Assembly: GCF_030348765.1 (NCBI RefSeq)
Contig: NZ_JAUCEU010000007.1
Coordinates: 5,367,501-5,431,500, forward strand
DNA length: 64,000 nt
Direction: 5' to 3'
From: Neobacillus sp. CF12
GTDB taxonomy: Bacteria > Bacillota > Bacilli > Bacillales > Cytobacillaceae
Numbering within the stretch: the first letter of the stretch is position 1; every line of letters starts with the position of its first letter. Shown here piece by piece: positions 16,140 to 23,631 of the stretch. The translations under genes and the position numbers were made by a program. A model generated the notes under the pieces. The model saw only the letters and a program-made list of their open reading frames with translations, was not told the origin of the DNA and did not search any database.

Positions 16140-17249
16140 GTGAGCGAACAAGAGCAATACTTATGCATGGGTTGCGGGGTTAAGGTTCAAACTGAAAACC
16201 CTGCGGAATTAGGATATGCACCGTCATCAGCACTCGAAAAAGAAAGTATTATTTGTCAACGCTGTTTTCGATTAAAGCATTACAACGAGGTCCAGGATGT
16301 CAGTTTAACGGATGACGACTTCTTAAAAATTTTGAATGGAATTGGTCAGACGGATGCCTTGATTGTGATGATTGTTGATATTTTTGATTTTAATGGAAGT
16401 TGGCTGCCTGGATTACACCGATTTGTAGGAAATAACAAAATCTTGCTTGTTGGTAACAAGGTAGACCTATTGCCTAAATCAGTAAAACATAACAAATTGA
16501 TAAATTGGATGAAACATGAATCAAAAGAGCTAGGGTTAAGACCGGAAGAAGTATTTTTAGTCAGTGCAGAAAAAGGGAAGTTCATTAGAGAAACGGCCGC
16601 TGCAATCGACGAAATGAGAAATGGAAAAGATGTCTATGTCGTAGGATGTACAAATGTAGGGAAATCTACTTTTATAAATAGAATTATTAAAGAGGTTACT
16701 GGAGAAGGAGATATTATTACTACATCACACTTTCCTGGAACTACATTAGACATCATAAAAATTCCACTTGAGGATGGAAAATCACTGATTGATTCACCTG
16801 GAATTATCAATCATCATCAGATGGCTCATTTTGTCGATAAGAATGATTTAAAGGTTATTACTCCTAAAAAAGAAATAAAGCCTAAAGTGTTTCAATTAAA
16901 TGAGGGACAAACCTTATTTTTCGGGGGACTTGCACGATTTGATTTTATTAGTGGAGGCAGAAATTCATTTGTCTGCCATGTTTCAAATGAAATAAACATC
17001 CACCGGACAAAAACAGAAAATGCTGATGAACTATACAAAAACCATGTAGGGGAAATGTTAGCACCACCTCGGAAAGATGAATTAGAATCATTTCCTGAGT
17101 TGGTAAAACAAGAATTTATCATTAAAGATGCAAAGACGGACGTTGTATTTTCAGGACTTGGCTGGATAACAGTTAACGAGCCCGGAGTAAAAGTGGCCGC
17201 ATACGTACCAAAAGGTGTACAAACCTTAATACGGAAATCTTTAATATAA
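16140..17249 (+). CDS. yqeH: Ribosome-assembly GTPase YqeH
   Basis: Circularly permuted GTPase needed for 30S subunit maturation. The N-terminal zinc finger has Cys-9/Cys-12 (CMGC) and Cys-39/Cys-42 (CQRC). The G motifs then come in permuted order: NKVD (G4), SAEKG (G5), GCTNVGKST (G1), a G2 region with TTSHFPGTTLD, and DSPG (G3). The C-terminal domain of about 150 residues is the RNA/protein-binding part. Total 369 residues. It starts with GTG three bases after the yqeG stop, with GGGAGGA as ribosome-binding site. Confidence 0.96.
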   Translation: MSEQEQYLCMGCGVKVQTENPAELGYAPSSALEKESIICQRCFRLKHYNEVQDVSLTDDDFLKILNGIGQTDALIVMIVDIFDFNGSWLPGLHRFVGNNKILLVGNKVDLLPKSVKHNKLINWMKHESKELGLRPEEVFLVSAEKGKFIRETAAAIDEMRNGKDVYVVGCTNVGKSTFINRIIKEVTGEGDIITTSHFPGTTLDIIKIPLEDGKSLIDSPGIINHHQMAHFVDKNDLKVITPKKEIKPKVFQLNEGQTLFFGGLARFDFISGGRNSFVCHVSNEINIHRTKTENADELYKNHVGEMLAPPRKDELESFPELVKQEFIIKDAKTDVVFSGLGWITVNEPGVKVAAYVPKGVQTLIRKSLI

Positions 17250-17277
17250 GAGATAAGGTAAATGGGGGAGAAACAGG

Positions 17278-18117
17278 GTGAAAAAACTATTTGCGGTACT
17301 TGGAGATCCAATTGGTCATTCCATGTCGCCTGTCATGCTTAATGATATACTTTCATTTTATGTAATAGATGCTCACTATCATCCTTTTCACGTAAGCAGA
17401 GGGGATTTAGAAACAGCAGTTAAAGGTTTAAAGGCAATTGGTATTTCAGGCTTTAATATAACAATACCTCATAAAAGTGCCATCATCCCTTTTTTAGATG
17501 AAATTGATGAATTAGCCTTAAGTATTGGAGCCGTCAACACGGTTGTAAATGAAAACGGAAAATTTGTCGGCTATAATACGGATGGATATGGGTTTATAAA
17601 AGGATTAGAGCCCTATATTTCATCCTTTACTGACAAGAAAGTATTAGTTTTAGGTGCAGGTGGGGCGGCTAGAGCAATCTATTTCACAATGGCCAAAATG
17701 AACCCACAGACAATTGATATTGCGAATCGTACTGTCATTAAAGCACAAGAACTCATTGAATCATGTCCGTATGAAACAAACTCTAAAGCCTTAACTTTAG
17801 AGGAGGCGGAAATTCATTTGCATGAATATGATGTGGTTATTCAGACAACGATGATAGGGATGTACCCAAATATTAGCGAAATGCCCATTAGCCTGCGGAA
17901 TTTAAGTTCCCAATCCCTGGTTTGTGATATTATTTACAACCCGTTAGAAACACAGTTATTAATCGAAGCAAGAAAAAAGGGCGCAACTGTCCAAAATGGA
18001 GTAGAAATGTTTGTTTATCAAGGGGCTCTTGCTTTTGAGAAATGGACAGGAATCTTTCCAGATGTAAAAAGAATGAGAGAAAATGTATTACAACAGCTTG
18101 GAGGCGTGAAATGTTAA
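17278..18117 (+). CDS. aroE: Shikimate dehydrogenase
   Basis: Reduces 3-dehydroshikimate to shikimate with NADPH in aromatic amino-acid synthesis. GHSMSPVMLND and NITIPHKSAI (with catalytic Lys) form the shikimate site; VNTVV follows; the dinucleotide-binding loop is GAGGAARAI with NRT next to it. 279 residues, normal. GTG start. Its presence inside an otherwise ribosome/NAD operon is the same as in B. subtilis. The C-terminus overlaps yhbY by 7 bases. Confidence 0.96.
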   Translation: MKKLFAVLGDPIGHSMSPVMLNDILSFYVIDAHYHPFHVSRGDLETAVKGLKAIGISGFNITIPHKSAIIPFLDEIDELALSIGAVNTVVNENGKFVGYNTDGYGFIKGLEPYISSFTDKKVLVLGAGGAARAIYFTMAKMNPQTIDIANRTVIKAQELIESCPYETNSKALTLEEAEIHLHEYDVVIQTTMIGMYPNISEMPISLRNLSSQSLVCDIIYNPLETQLLIEARKKGATVQNGVEMFVYQGALAFEKWTGIFPDVKRMRENVLQQLGGVKC

Positions 18118-18401
18118 CAGGAAAACAAAAAAGATTTTTAAGGTCAAAAGCCCATCATTTAGATCCCATTTTTCAAGTAGGAAAAGGCGGAGTAAATGAA
18201 AATATGATCAAACAAGTGGCAGAAGCCTTAGAGGCGAGAGAACTTTTTAAAATAAGTGTTTTACAAAATTGTGAAGAAGATAAAAATGTGGTTGCACAGC
18301 AATTAGCCGAGGGTACAGGTGCTGATATTGTCCAAATTATTGGAAATACAATCGTCCTTTATAAAGAGTCGGTGGAAAAGAAACAAATTTCACTTCCATA
18401 G
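18111..18401 (+). CDS. yhbY: YhbY/YqeI, CRM-domain RNA-binding protein
   Basis: 96-residue CRM domain: MLTGKQKRFLRSKAHHLDP, then the VGKGGVNENMI loop (GxxG type) and a C-terminal beta segment IVQIIGNTIVLYK. Family members bind 23S rRNA in pre-50S particles. The ATG overlaps the aroE end and sits behind GGAGGCG, indicating translational coupling. Confidence 0.93.
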   Translation: MLTGKQKRFLRSKAHHLDPIFQVGKGGVNENMIKQVAEALEARELFKISVLQNCEEDKNVVAQQLAEGTGADIVQIIGNTIVLYKESVEKKQISLP

Positions 18402-18416
18402 GAAGGAGGTTTCTTC

Positions 18417-18986
18417 ATGACAAAGGTTGGGATTTTGGGAGGAACATTTGACCCGCCTCATTTTGGACATTTGTTAATAGCTAATGAGGTACTCTCTAAA
18501 CTTAATCTAGATGAAATTTGGTTTATGCCGAACCAAGAGCCTCCTCATAAGAAGAAATCGGAATCGGTTGAAAATCAAGACCGCTTGCAAATGCTTGAAC
18601 TTTCGATTAAAGGGAATCCGGCATTTAAAGTCGAAAAGATTGAGCTTGGAAGGTCTGGTCCTTCCTTCACTATCGATACCATGAAGTTATTAAACGAGCG
18701 ATTTCCACATCATCAATTTTACTTCATTATTGGCGCAGACATGATAGAGTACCTGCCTAAATGGCATAAAATAGATGAGTTGATAGAGCTTGTCCAATTT
18801 GTTGGTGTTGAAAGACCTGAATACAGCCTGGAAACGGAGTATCCGATTACCTATGTGGATGTTCCAGCATTCGATGTTTCGTCAAGTATGATAAGAGAAA
18901 GAGTAGAACAAGGCATGACGATTCGCTATTTATTACCTGACCCGGTCATCGATTTTATTAGGGAGAAGCATTTATATGGAACGTGA
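18417..18986 (+). CDS. nadD: Nicotinate-nucleotide adenylyltransferase
   Basis: Transfers AMP from ATP to nicotinate mononucleotide in NAD synthesis. The nucleotidyltransferase signature [11 protein letters not shown] lies at residues 8-18 (HxGH), and the second signature, SSSMIRERV, is near residue 160. [13 protein letters not shown] is the NaMN-binding segment. 189 residues. A strong GGAAGGAGG precedes the ATG. Overlaps yqeK by 11 bases. Confidence 0.96.
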   Translation: MTKVGILGGTFDPPHFGHLLIANEVLSKLNLDEIWFMPNQEPPHKKKSESVENQDRLQMLELSIKGNPAFKVEKIELGRSGPSFTIDTMKLLNERFPHHQFYFIIGADMIEYLPKWHKIDELIELVQFVGVERPEYSLETEYPITYVDVPAFDVSSSMIRERVEQGMTIRYLLPDPVIDFIREKHLYGT

Positions 18987-19545
18987 AGAGGCATTAAAAA
19001 TTGTAAAAGAACAGTTGACTGACCATAGATATCAGCATACATTAGGTGTCATGGAAACGGCTATTGCGTTAGCAGAACAATATGGTGCTGATGTAAAAAA
19101 AGCTGAAATAGCGGCAATTTTTCATGATTATGCAAAGTTTCGTCCTAAGGATGAAATGAGACAAATTATCTTGACTCAGAAATTCCCACAAGATTTACTA
19201 CACTTTCATGCAGAGTTATGGCATGCGCCAGCAGGAGCCTATCTTGTAGAAATGGAAGCAGGCATAAACGATAGGCAAGTACTAGACGCTATTCGCTATC
19301 ACACATCCGGAAGACCAGGAATGACTCTGCTGGAAAAAATAATCTACTTAGCAGATTATATTGAACCTGGCCGCCATTTTCCAGGTGTGGATGAAGTTAG
19401 AGCTTTAGCAAGAGAAAATTTAAACAGTGCGTTAATACAAGCAGTAAAAAATACCATACTATTCTTAATGAAAAAGAACCAACCGGTTTATCCGGAAAGC
19501 TTTCAAACATATAATGATCTCGTATTGAGACAGGAGGATGATTAA
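18976..19545 (+). CDS. yqeK: YqeK, HD-domain Ap4A hydrolase-type protein
   Basis: HD-domain protein of 189 residues: [17 protein letters not shown] supplies the first His, AAIFHDYAK the HD pair, and [15 protein letters not shown] and [10 protein letters not shown] the later metal ligands. YqeK of Firmicutes has been shown to hydrolyse diadenosine tetraphosphate symmetrically. Being beside nadD and rsfS is conserved. It overlaps both neighbours, so translation is coupled. Confidence 0.93.
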   Translation: MEREEALKIVKEQLTDHRYQHTLGVMETAIALAEQYGADVKKAEIAAIFHDYAKFRPKDEMRQIILTQKFPQDLLHFHAELWHAPAGAYLVEMEAGINDRQVLDAIRYHTSGRPGMTLLEKIIYLADYIEPGRHFPGVDEVRALARENLNSALIQAVKNTILFLMKKNQPVYPESFQTYNDLVLRQEDD

Positions 19546-19901
19546 TGACTAATCAAGAGTTATTAAAAATTGCCGTAAAGGCTGCAGATGATAAAAGAGC
19601 TGAGGATATTCTAGCACTCAATATGCAGGGTATCTCCTTAATTGCCGATTATTTTATAATTTGTCATGGGAACTCTGACAAACAAGTACAGGCGATTGCA
19701 AGGGAAATTAAAGAAAAAGCTGAAGAAAGCGGATATAATGTGCGAAGAATGGAAGGCTTTGATGAAGCTACATGGATCCTCATTGACCTTGGAGATGTTG
19801 TTGCACATGTTTTCCACCGTGATGAAAGAAGTTATTACAAGTTGGAACGGTTATGGGGAGATGCTCCATTAGAGGATATTCGTAGTGAGTTAACGACATG
19901 A
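19545..19901 (+). CDS. rsfS: Ribosomal silencing factor RsfS
   Basis: 118 residues. RsfS binds ribosomal protein uL14 and keeps 50S from joining 30S in starvation. Conserved parts are DDKRAEDILALNMQGISLIADYFIICHGNSDKQVQAI and WILIDLGDVVAHVFHRDERSYYKLERLWGDA. The start ATG overlaps the yqeK stop (TAATG). It matches YqeL of B. subtilis. Confidence 0.96.
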   Translation: MTNQELLKIAVKAADDKRAEDILALNMQGISLIADYFIICHGNSDKQVQAIAREIKEKAEESGYNVRRMEGFDEATWILIDLGDVVAHVFHRDERSYYKLERLWGDAPLEDIRSELTT

Positions 19902-20653
19902 GTTACGAACAGTTTGCCTATCTTTATGACGAGCTCATGCAAGATGCTCCTTATGAGGAATGGGTTAAATTTGTAAAAGCTAAATTGCAGAAATATCAAG
20001 TAGATGGTAAAAATTTACTTGATTTGGCATGCGGTACTGGCGAGCTCTCCGTTCGATTTGCTAAGGAGGGCTTTTCCGTTACCGGTGTAGATTTATCAGC
20101 AGACATGCTTGCAGTTGCACAGGCAAAAGCACAGGAAGAGGGACTGTCTATCCCTTTTTTTGAGCAAGATATGGCAAATTTAGAAGGTCACGGAGAATTC
20201 GATATAATCGGTATTTTTTGTGATTCATTAAATTATTTAAAATCAGACGATGATGTAATACATACCTTTTCTAGTGCTTATGAACACCTAAAGGATGAAG
20301 GTCTATTCTTGTTTGATGTCCATTCTGTTTATAAAATTTCTCAGGGTTTTATCAACCAAACCTTTGCGTTAGCAGATGATGATGTATCCTACATTTGGAA
20401 TAGCTTTGCCGGTGAAGAGACAAATAGTGTTGAACATGAACTAAGTTTCTTTGTCTTCGATGAACAGACTGGCAAATATGATCGATTTGATGAGGTTCAT
20501 TTCCAAAGAACATACCCTGTCGGGCAGTATTCTGATTGGTTAGAAAACGCTGGCTTCGAAATCCTCGAAATCAATGCCGATTTTGAAGATAGTGAACCAA
20601 AGCATCAGTCAGAAAGAATATTTTTCATAGCAAGGAAAAAGCCATCTTTTTAA
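19898..20653 (+). CDS. yqeM: SAM-dependent methyltransferase YqeM
   Basis: Class I methyltransferase of 251 residues. Motif I is LLDLACGTGELSVRFA, the following strand ends in VTGVDLS, and post-motif DIIGIFCDSLNYL is present. The substrate is unknown; the gene is regularly coupled to rsfS. It overlaps rsfS by four bases (ATGA). The last codons run into a 24-base palindrome, so the C-terminal KKPSF is encoded by the left inverted repeat of the block that follows. Confidence 0.9.
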   Translation: MSYEQFAYLYDELMQDAPYEEWVKFVKAKLQKYQVDGKNLLDLACGTGELSVRFAKEGFSVTGVDLSADMLAVAQAKAQEEGLSIPFFEQDMANLEGHGEFDIIGIFCDSLNYLKSDDDVIHTFSSAYEHLKDEGLFLFDVHSVYKISQGFINQTFALADDDVSYIWNSFAGEETNSVEHELSFFVFDEQTGKYDRFDEVHFQRTYPVGQYSDWLENAGFEILEINADFEDSEPKHQSERIFFIARKKPSF

Positions 20654-20706
20654 AAAAAGATGGCTCCAGATTGTCGAGAAAGGGTATCTTTCTCGGCAAT
20701 TTTTTA
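20641..20706 (+). terminator. Double hairpin after yqeM (left inverted repeat of the block)
   Basis: First hairpin: perfect palindrome GCCATCTTTTT/AAAAAGATGGC at 20641-20664. Second: ATTGTCGAGAAAG / CTTTCTCGGCAAT at 20670-20700, followed by TTTTTATTT, a good terminator. The pair recurs in inverted orientation at 21380-21437. Confidence 0.8.
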
Positions 20707-20760
20707 TTTAAACAAAGACTAACCTACGATTTTTTGAAAAATTCCTGCCTGCTCAATGGC

Positions 20761-20894
20761 CTGTTGATTTCCGCTCCAGGTGCTTCGCTTTCCGCGGCCG
20801 TGCCGGGAAGCCTCCTCGGCGCTGAAGCGCCTGCGGGGTCTCCCCTGCCCCGTACTCCCGCAGGAGTCTTCGCACCTTCCGCTCCAATCAACAG
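20761..20894. repeat. GC-rich repeat, copy 2 (inverted relative to copies 1 and 4)
   Basis: 134 bp bounded by CTGTTGATTTCCGCTCC and GGAGCGGAAATCAACAG-like arms (right arm read as TCCGCTCCAATCAACAG). The core shares the CTCCTGCGGG / GACCCCGCAGGCGC / GAGGAGGC blocks with copies 1 and 4 in the opposite orientation. The outer GGCTGTGTTAAA termini of copies 1 and 4 are absent, so this is an inner-only or trimmed copy. Confidence 0.75.
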
Positions 20895-21205
20895 GGGTGC
20901 ATTAACTTAGAATTACCACACACTTTTTCCAGCCTAGACAAGTGTGTAGCAATCTTTTTATATTTTGGCATGCTGCGGTGAGTAACACTTGCTCACTCGC
21001 ATTATGCAATCCCCGTAACCTACAATAGCGAAGCCTCATGCAGTTCTTTTGAATCTGCGAAGCTTCGCTCTACTTTTTCCTTTCTAAATTTATAAAGTAC
21101 TTTCCTGATTTTGAAAGCCGGTTAATTCTTACCTTTTCCTTATGCTCTTCCAAAGTCTCCTTTTCTGTAAGATTGGTGCCATTATCAATATAGGTAGCAA
21201 GGAGT
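20895..21205. other. Non-coding gap with a possible gene relic
   Basis: 311 bases between repeat copies 2 and 3. On the minus strand a frame ending at 21070 reads DNGTNLTEKETLEEHKEKV and RINRLSKSGKYFINLERKK before a stop. This looks more like real protein than the rest, but upstream it runs straight into repeat copy 3 and has no plausible start. It may be the tail of a gene broken by repeat insertion. I recognise no family. Nothing else is evident. Confidence 0.35.
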
Positions 21206-21336
21206 GGATTGGAGCGAAAGGTGCTTGACTCCTGCGGGATGTAGAGGAAAGGTCGAGACCCCACAGACGCGCAGCGTCGAGGAGGCTCGACTTCCTCCCC
21301 GCGGAAAGCAAGCACCTGTAGCGGAAAGGAACGGTC
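21206..21336. repeat. GC-rich repeat, copy 3 (diverged)
   Basis: Shares the blocks GACTCCTGCGGG, GAGACCCCACAG, GAGGAGGCTCGA and GCGGAAAGCAAGCACCTG with copies 1 and 4 in the same orientation, but with many changes (for example GGTGCTTGACTCC in place of GGCACGAAGACTCC). It is the oldest-looking of the four copies. Confidence 0.65.
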
Positions 21337-21379
21337 CATTTGTATACAAAAAACAACATTCTATAAGAAAAGAGCCAAA

Positions 21380-21437
21380 ATAAAAGACTGTCGAGAGTTT
21401 CTCGACAGCCTGAGCCATCTTTTTAAAAAAAGATGGC
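21380..21437 (-). terminator. Double hairpin before comER end (right inverted repeat of the block)
   Basis: CTGTCGAGA/TCTCGACAG hairpin followed by the same 24-base palindrome GCCATCTTTTT/AAAAAGATGGC at 21414-21437 as on the left side. Read on the minus strand it follows comER and ends in TCTTTTATTTT, so it can serve as the comER terminator. Confidence 0.7.
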
Positions 21438-21480
21438 TTTTTGTTGAAAAAATTAAAGGAATTTGACTTTTCTTAGCGAA

Positions 21481-22305
21481 TTAATGCTTATAGAATTGCG
21501 AATTAACTTTTTCAAGGTCTTCATTAAATTTTGCATGGGTTGCTTGGAAAATGTGTTCGAAGATTTCTCCAAGCTCTTCCTCCATCACCTTAATGCCCTC
21601 ACCAGTAATACCGCCCTTAACACAAACCTTTTCTTGTAATGAAGGTAATGTATAATGCCCTTGTTTTATTAACTCTCCTAGTCCTATAATCATCTCACTA
21701 GCCATTACCGTTGCTGTCTCTTGATCGATCTCAGTTTCTTTTACAGCTGCAAGAATAAAACGTTGCAGAAGATAACTGAAAAATGCTGGACCACAGCTAA
21801 CGATATCAGAAGCAACTCTTGTTATTTTCTCATCAATTGTTACTGGAACCGAAATCTTCGCGAACAAACTCTCTACTTTTGTTTTCCAATTCTCACTGCA
21901 ATGACCCCCATACGTAATGAGAGAGACTCCCGCTAATGCACGATTTGTAATGCTCGGAATAACCCTGACCACTGAACAAGTTGTCTTCTCCTCAAGAAGG
22001 TTTGTATCGATAGGACTTGTGATGGAAATGATACATTTTCTATTATTCAAATGTGGATTAATCTCATTAAGTATTTTATAGACATCCAAAGGTTTAACAC
22101 AAATAAACACTAAATCGGATTGAGATGCCACTTCAGCTGCATTTTCCCCAACCCTGATCCCTCTATATTTATCTTTAAGCAGCATCGCTTTTGTTTTTGA
22201 TCTATTTGTAATAACCATTGAAGAAGGGGAAACTGCTTTTCCATCGATTAAAGCCTCGACCAAAATTGTCCCCATATTACCGGTACCAATGATACCAATT
22301 TTCAT
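21481..22305 (-). CDS. comER: Late competence protein ComER (P5C reductase family)
   Basis: NAD(P)-binding protein of 274 residues. N-terminal Rossmann motif MKIGIIGTGNMGTIL, then FICVKPLDV, and the C-terminal helical domain with VKGGITGEGIKVME typical of pyrroline-5-carboxylate reductases. It is transcribed away from comEA, as in B. subtilis, where it is dispensable for competence. The metabolic role is unclear. The start is the ATG at 22305, behind GGAGGG; an earlier in-frame codon gives MRRRVGI and overlaps that site. Confidence 0.92.
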   Translation of the reverse strand: MKIGIIGTGNMGTILVEALIDGKAVSPSSMVITNRSKTKAMLLKDKYRGIRVGENAAEVASQSDLVFICVKPLDVYKILNEINPHLNNRKCIISITSPIDTNLLEEKTTCSVVRVIPSITNRALAGVSLITYGGHCSENWKTKVESLFAKISVPVTIDEKITRVASDIVSCGPAFFSYLLQRFILAAVKETEIDQETATVMASEMIIGLGELIKQGHYTLPSLQEKVCVKGGITGEGIKVMEEELGEIFEHIFQATHAKFNEDLEKVNSQFYKH

Positions 22306-22392
22306 TATTCCGACCCTCCTTCGCATGCAGATTCTCTAATAACAATATGAAATTAGCTAGTGAAATATACCAATAGAAAGGGTGGATTCAAT

Positions 22393-23028
22393 TTGAAGGA
22401 TTGGATAAATGAGCATAAGCTTTATATCATTATTGCGGCCATTCTAGCCTTAGGAGCCATTTATTATGTCTTAGAGGAAAGTAAATCTGTTGTGAGTAAT
22501 GTAGAAAATTTTGTTCCACCAGAAGTAAAGGACGAGAATGAAATCCAAAAAACTCAAAACCAGACTGAGGAAGTTGCTATTATAATAGTGGATGTAAAGG
22601 GGCAGGTGAAAATGCCAGGGGTGTATTCATCTAAACAGGGAGAAAGGGTGATAGATGTAATACAACGAGCTGGAGGACTAACTGAAAACGCAGATGAAAG
22701 CAAAGTGAATTTTGCAGAGCATGTTCAAGATGCTATGGTTATTTATATTCCTGCAATGGGAGAGGAAGGGATTCCCGTTGCGGCGGGAACAACAGGGACA
22801 CTTCCGCACACGGACGGTGGATCAACAAACCAAGCAAAAATTAATCTCAATAAGGCAGATATAAATGAATTGCAAAACTTACCTGGAATTGGTCCTTCAA
22901 AAGCCACTGCCATAATCGAATATAGAGAAACAAATGGGTTGTTTAAAAGTGTTGAAGATTTGAAAAATATTAGCGGGATTGGTGATAAAACATTTGAAAA
23001 ACTAAAAGATCTAATTGTTGTTCAATAA
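22393..23028 (+). CDS. comEA: Competence DNA receptor ComEA
   Basis: Membrane-anchored double-stranded DNA receptor for transformation. An N-terminal membrane helix lies at about residues 8-26 (LYIIIAAILALGAIYYVLE). A SLBB-like domain follows (VDVKGQVKMPGVYSSKQGERVIDVIQRAGGLT). The C-terminus is a tandem helix-hairpin-helix DNA-binding domain (INLNKADINELQNLPGIGPSKA and NISGIGDKTFEKLKD). The start is TTG at 22393, eight bases after AAAGGGTGG. 211 residues. It is divergent from comER. Confidence 0.95.
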   Translation: MKDWINEHKLYIIIAAILALGAIYYVLEESKSVVSNVENFVPPEVKDENEIQKTQNQTEEVAIIIVDVKGQVKMPGVYSSKQGERVIDVIQRAGGLTENADESKVNFAEHVQDAMVIYIPAMGEEGIPVAAGTTGTLPHTDGGSTNQAKINLNKADINELQNLPGIGPSKATAIIEYRETNGLFKSVEDLKNISGIGDKTFEKLKDLIVVQ

Positions 23029-23106
23029 GAATTATAATTGACCTATTAAAGACTTCGATATTACACTAAAGAGAGAAATAAATCGAATTTTGGAGGAGTT
23101 GGAGAA

Positions 23107-23568
23107 GTGGAACGCATTTCATGGGATCAATATTTTATGGCGCAAAGCCATTTGCTGGCATTAAGAAGTACTTGCACTAGGTTAACAGTGGGAGCAACGA
23201 TCGTTCGAGATAAGAGAATTATTGCAGGCGGCTACAACGGGTCAATTGCGGGTGGAGACCATTGTATTGATAAAGGCTGCTATGTCATCGATAATCATTG
23301 TGTTAGGACGATTCATGCCGAAATGAATGCCCTCCTGCAATGTGCTAAATTTGGTGTACCTACAGCAGATTCAGAGATTTATGTTACTCATTTCCCATGC
23401 CTGCAGTGCTGTAAAGCGATAATACAAGCTGGGATTAAAACAGTCTATTATGCAGAGGATTATAAAAACCATCCCCACGCAGTGGAATTATTTCAGCAAG
23501 CAAGTGTAAAAACAGAAAAGGTTGAACTTAAAGAGTCTGTGATTGATTTTCGTAAAATAAGTCAATAA
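23107..23568 (+). CDS. comEB: ComEB, dCMP deaminase family
   Basis: Zinc-dependent cytidine/dCMP deaminase fold of 153 residues. The zinc site is HAEMNA with catalytic Glu plus PCLQCC. The N-terminal GGYNGSIAGGDHC segment is typical of dCMP deaminases. It is the second gene of the comE operon; in B. subtilis it is not essential for uptake but helps localise the machinery at the pole. GTG start after GGAGGAG region at 23092-23098. Confidence 0.94.
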   Translation: MERISWDQYFMAQSHLLALRSTCTRLTVGATIVRDKRIIAGGYNGSIAGGDHCIDKGCYVIDNHCVRTIHAEMNALLQCAKFGVPTADSEIYVTHFPCLQCCKAIIQAGIKTVYYAEDYKNHPHAVELFQQASVKTEKVELKESVIDFRKISQ

Positions 23569-23579
23569 TCCTCAAAACT

Positions 23580-23602
23580 AACGCCGGTTACCCGGCGTTA
23601 AA
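23580..23602 (+). other. Small GC-rich hairpin between comEB and comEC
   Basis: AACGCCGG and CCGGCGTT around TTAC. There is no T-run after it, so it may lower rather than stop read-through into comEC. Confidence 0.5.
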
Positions 23603-23631
23603 TACATCCCCGGATTAATGGAGATAACCTC

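Noticed and set aside
20671..20910. Plus-strand frame of 79 codons over repeat copy 2
   Set aside because: Same repeat core read through; begins inside the yqeM terminator and has no start signals.
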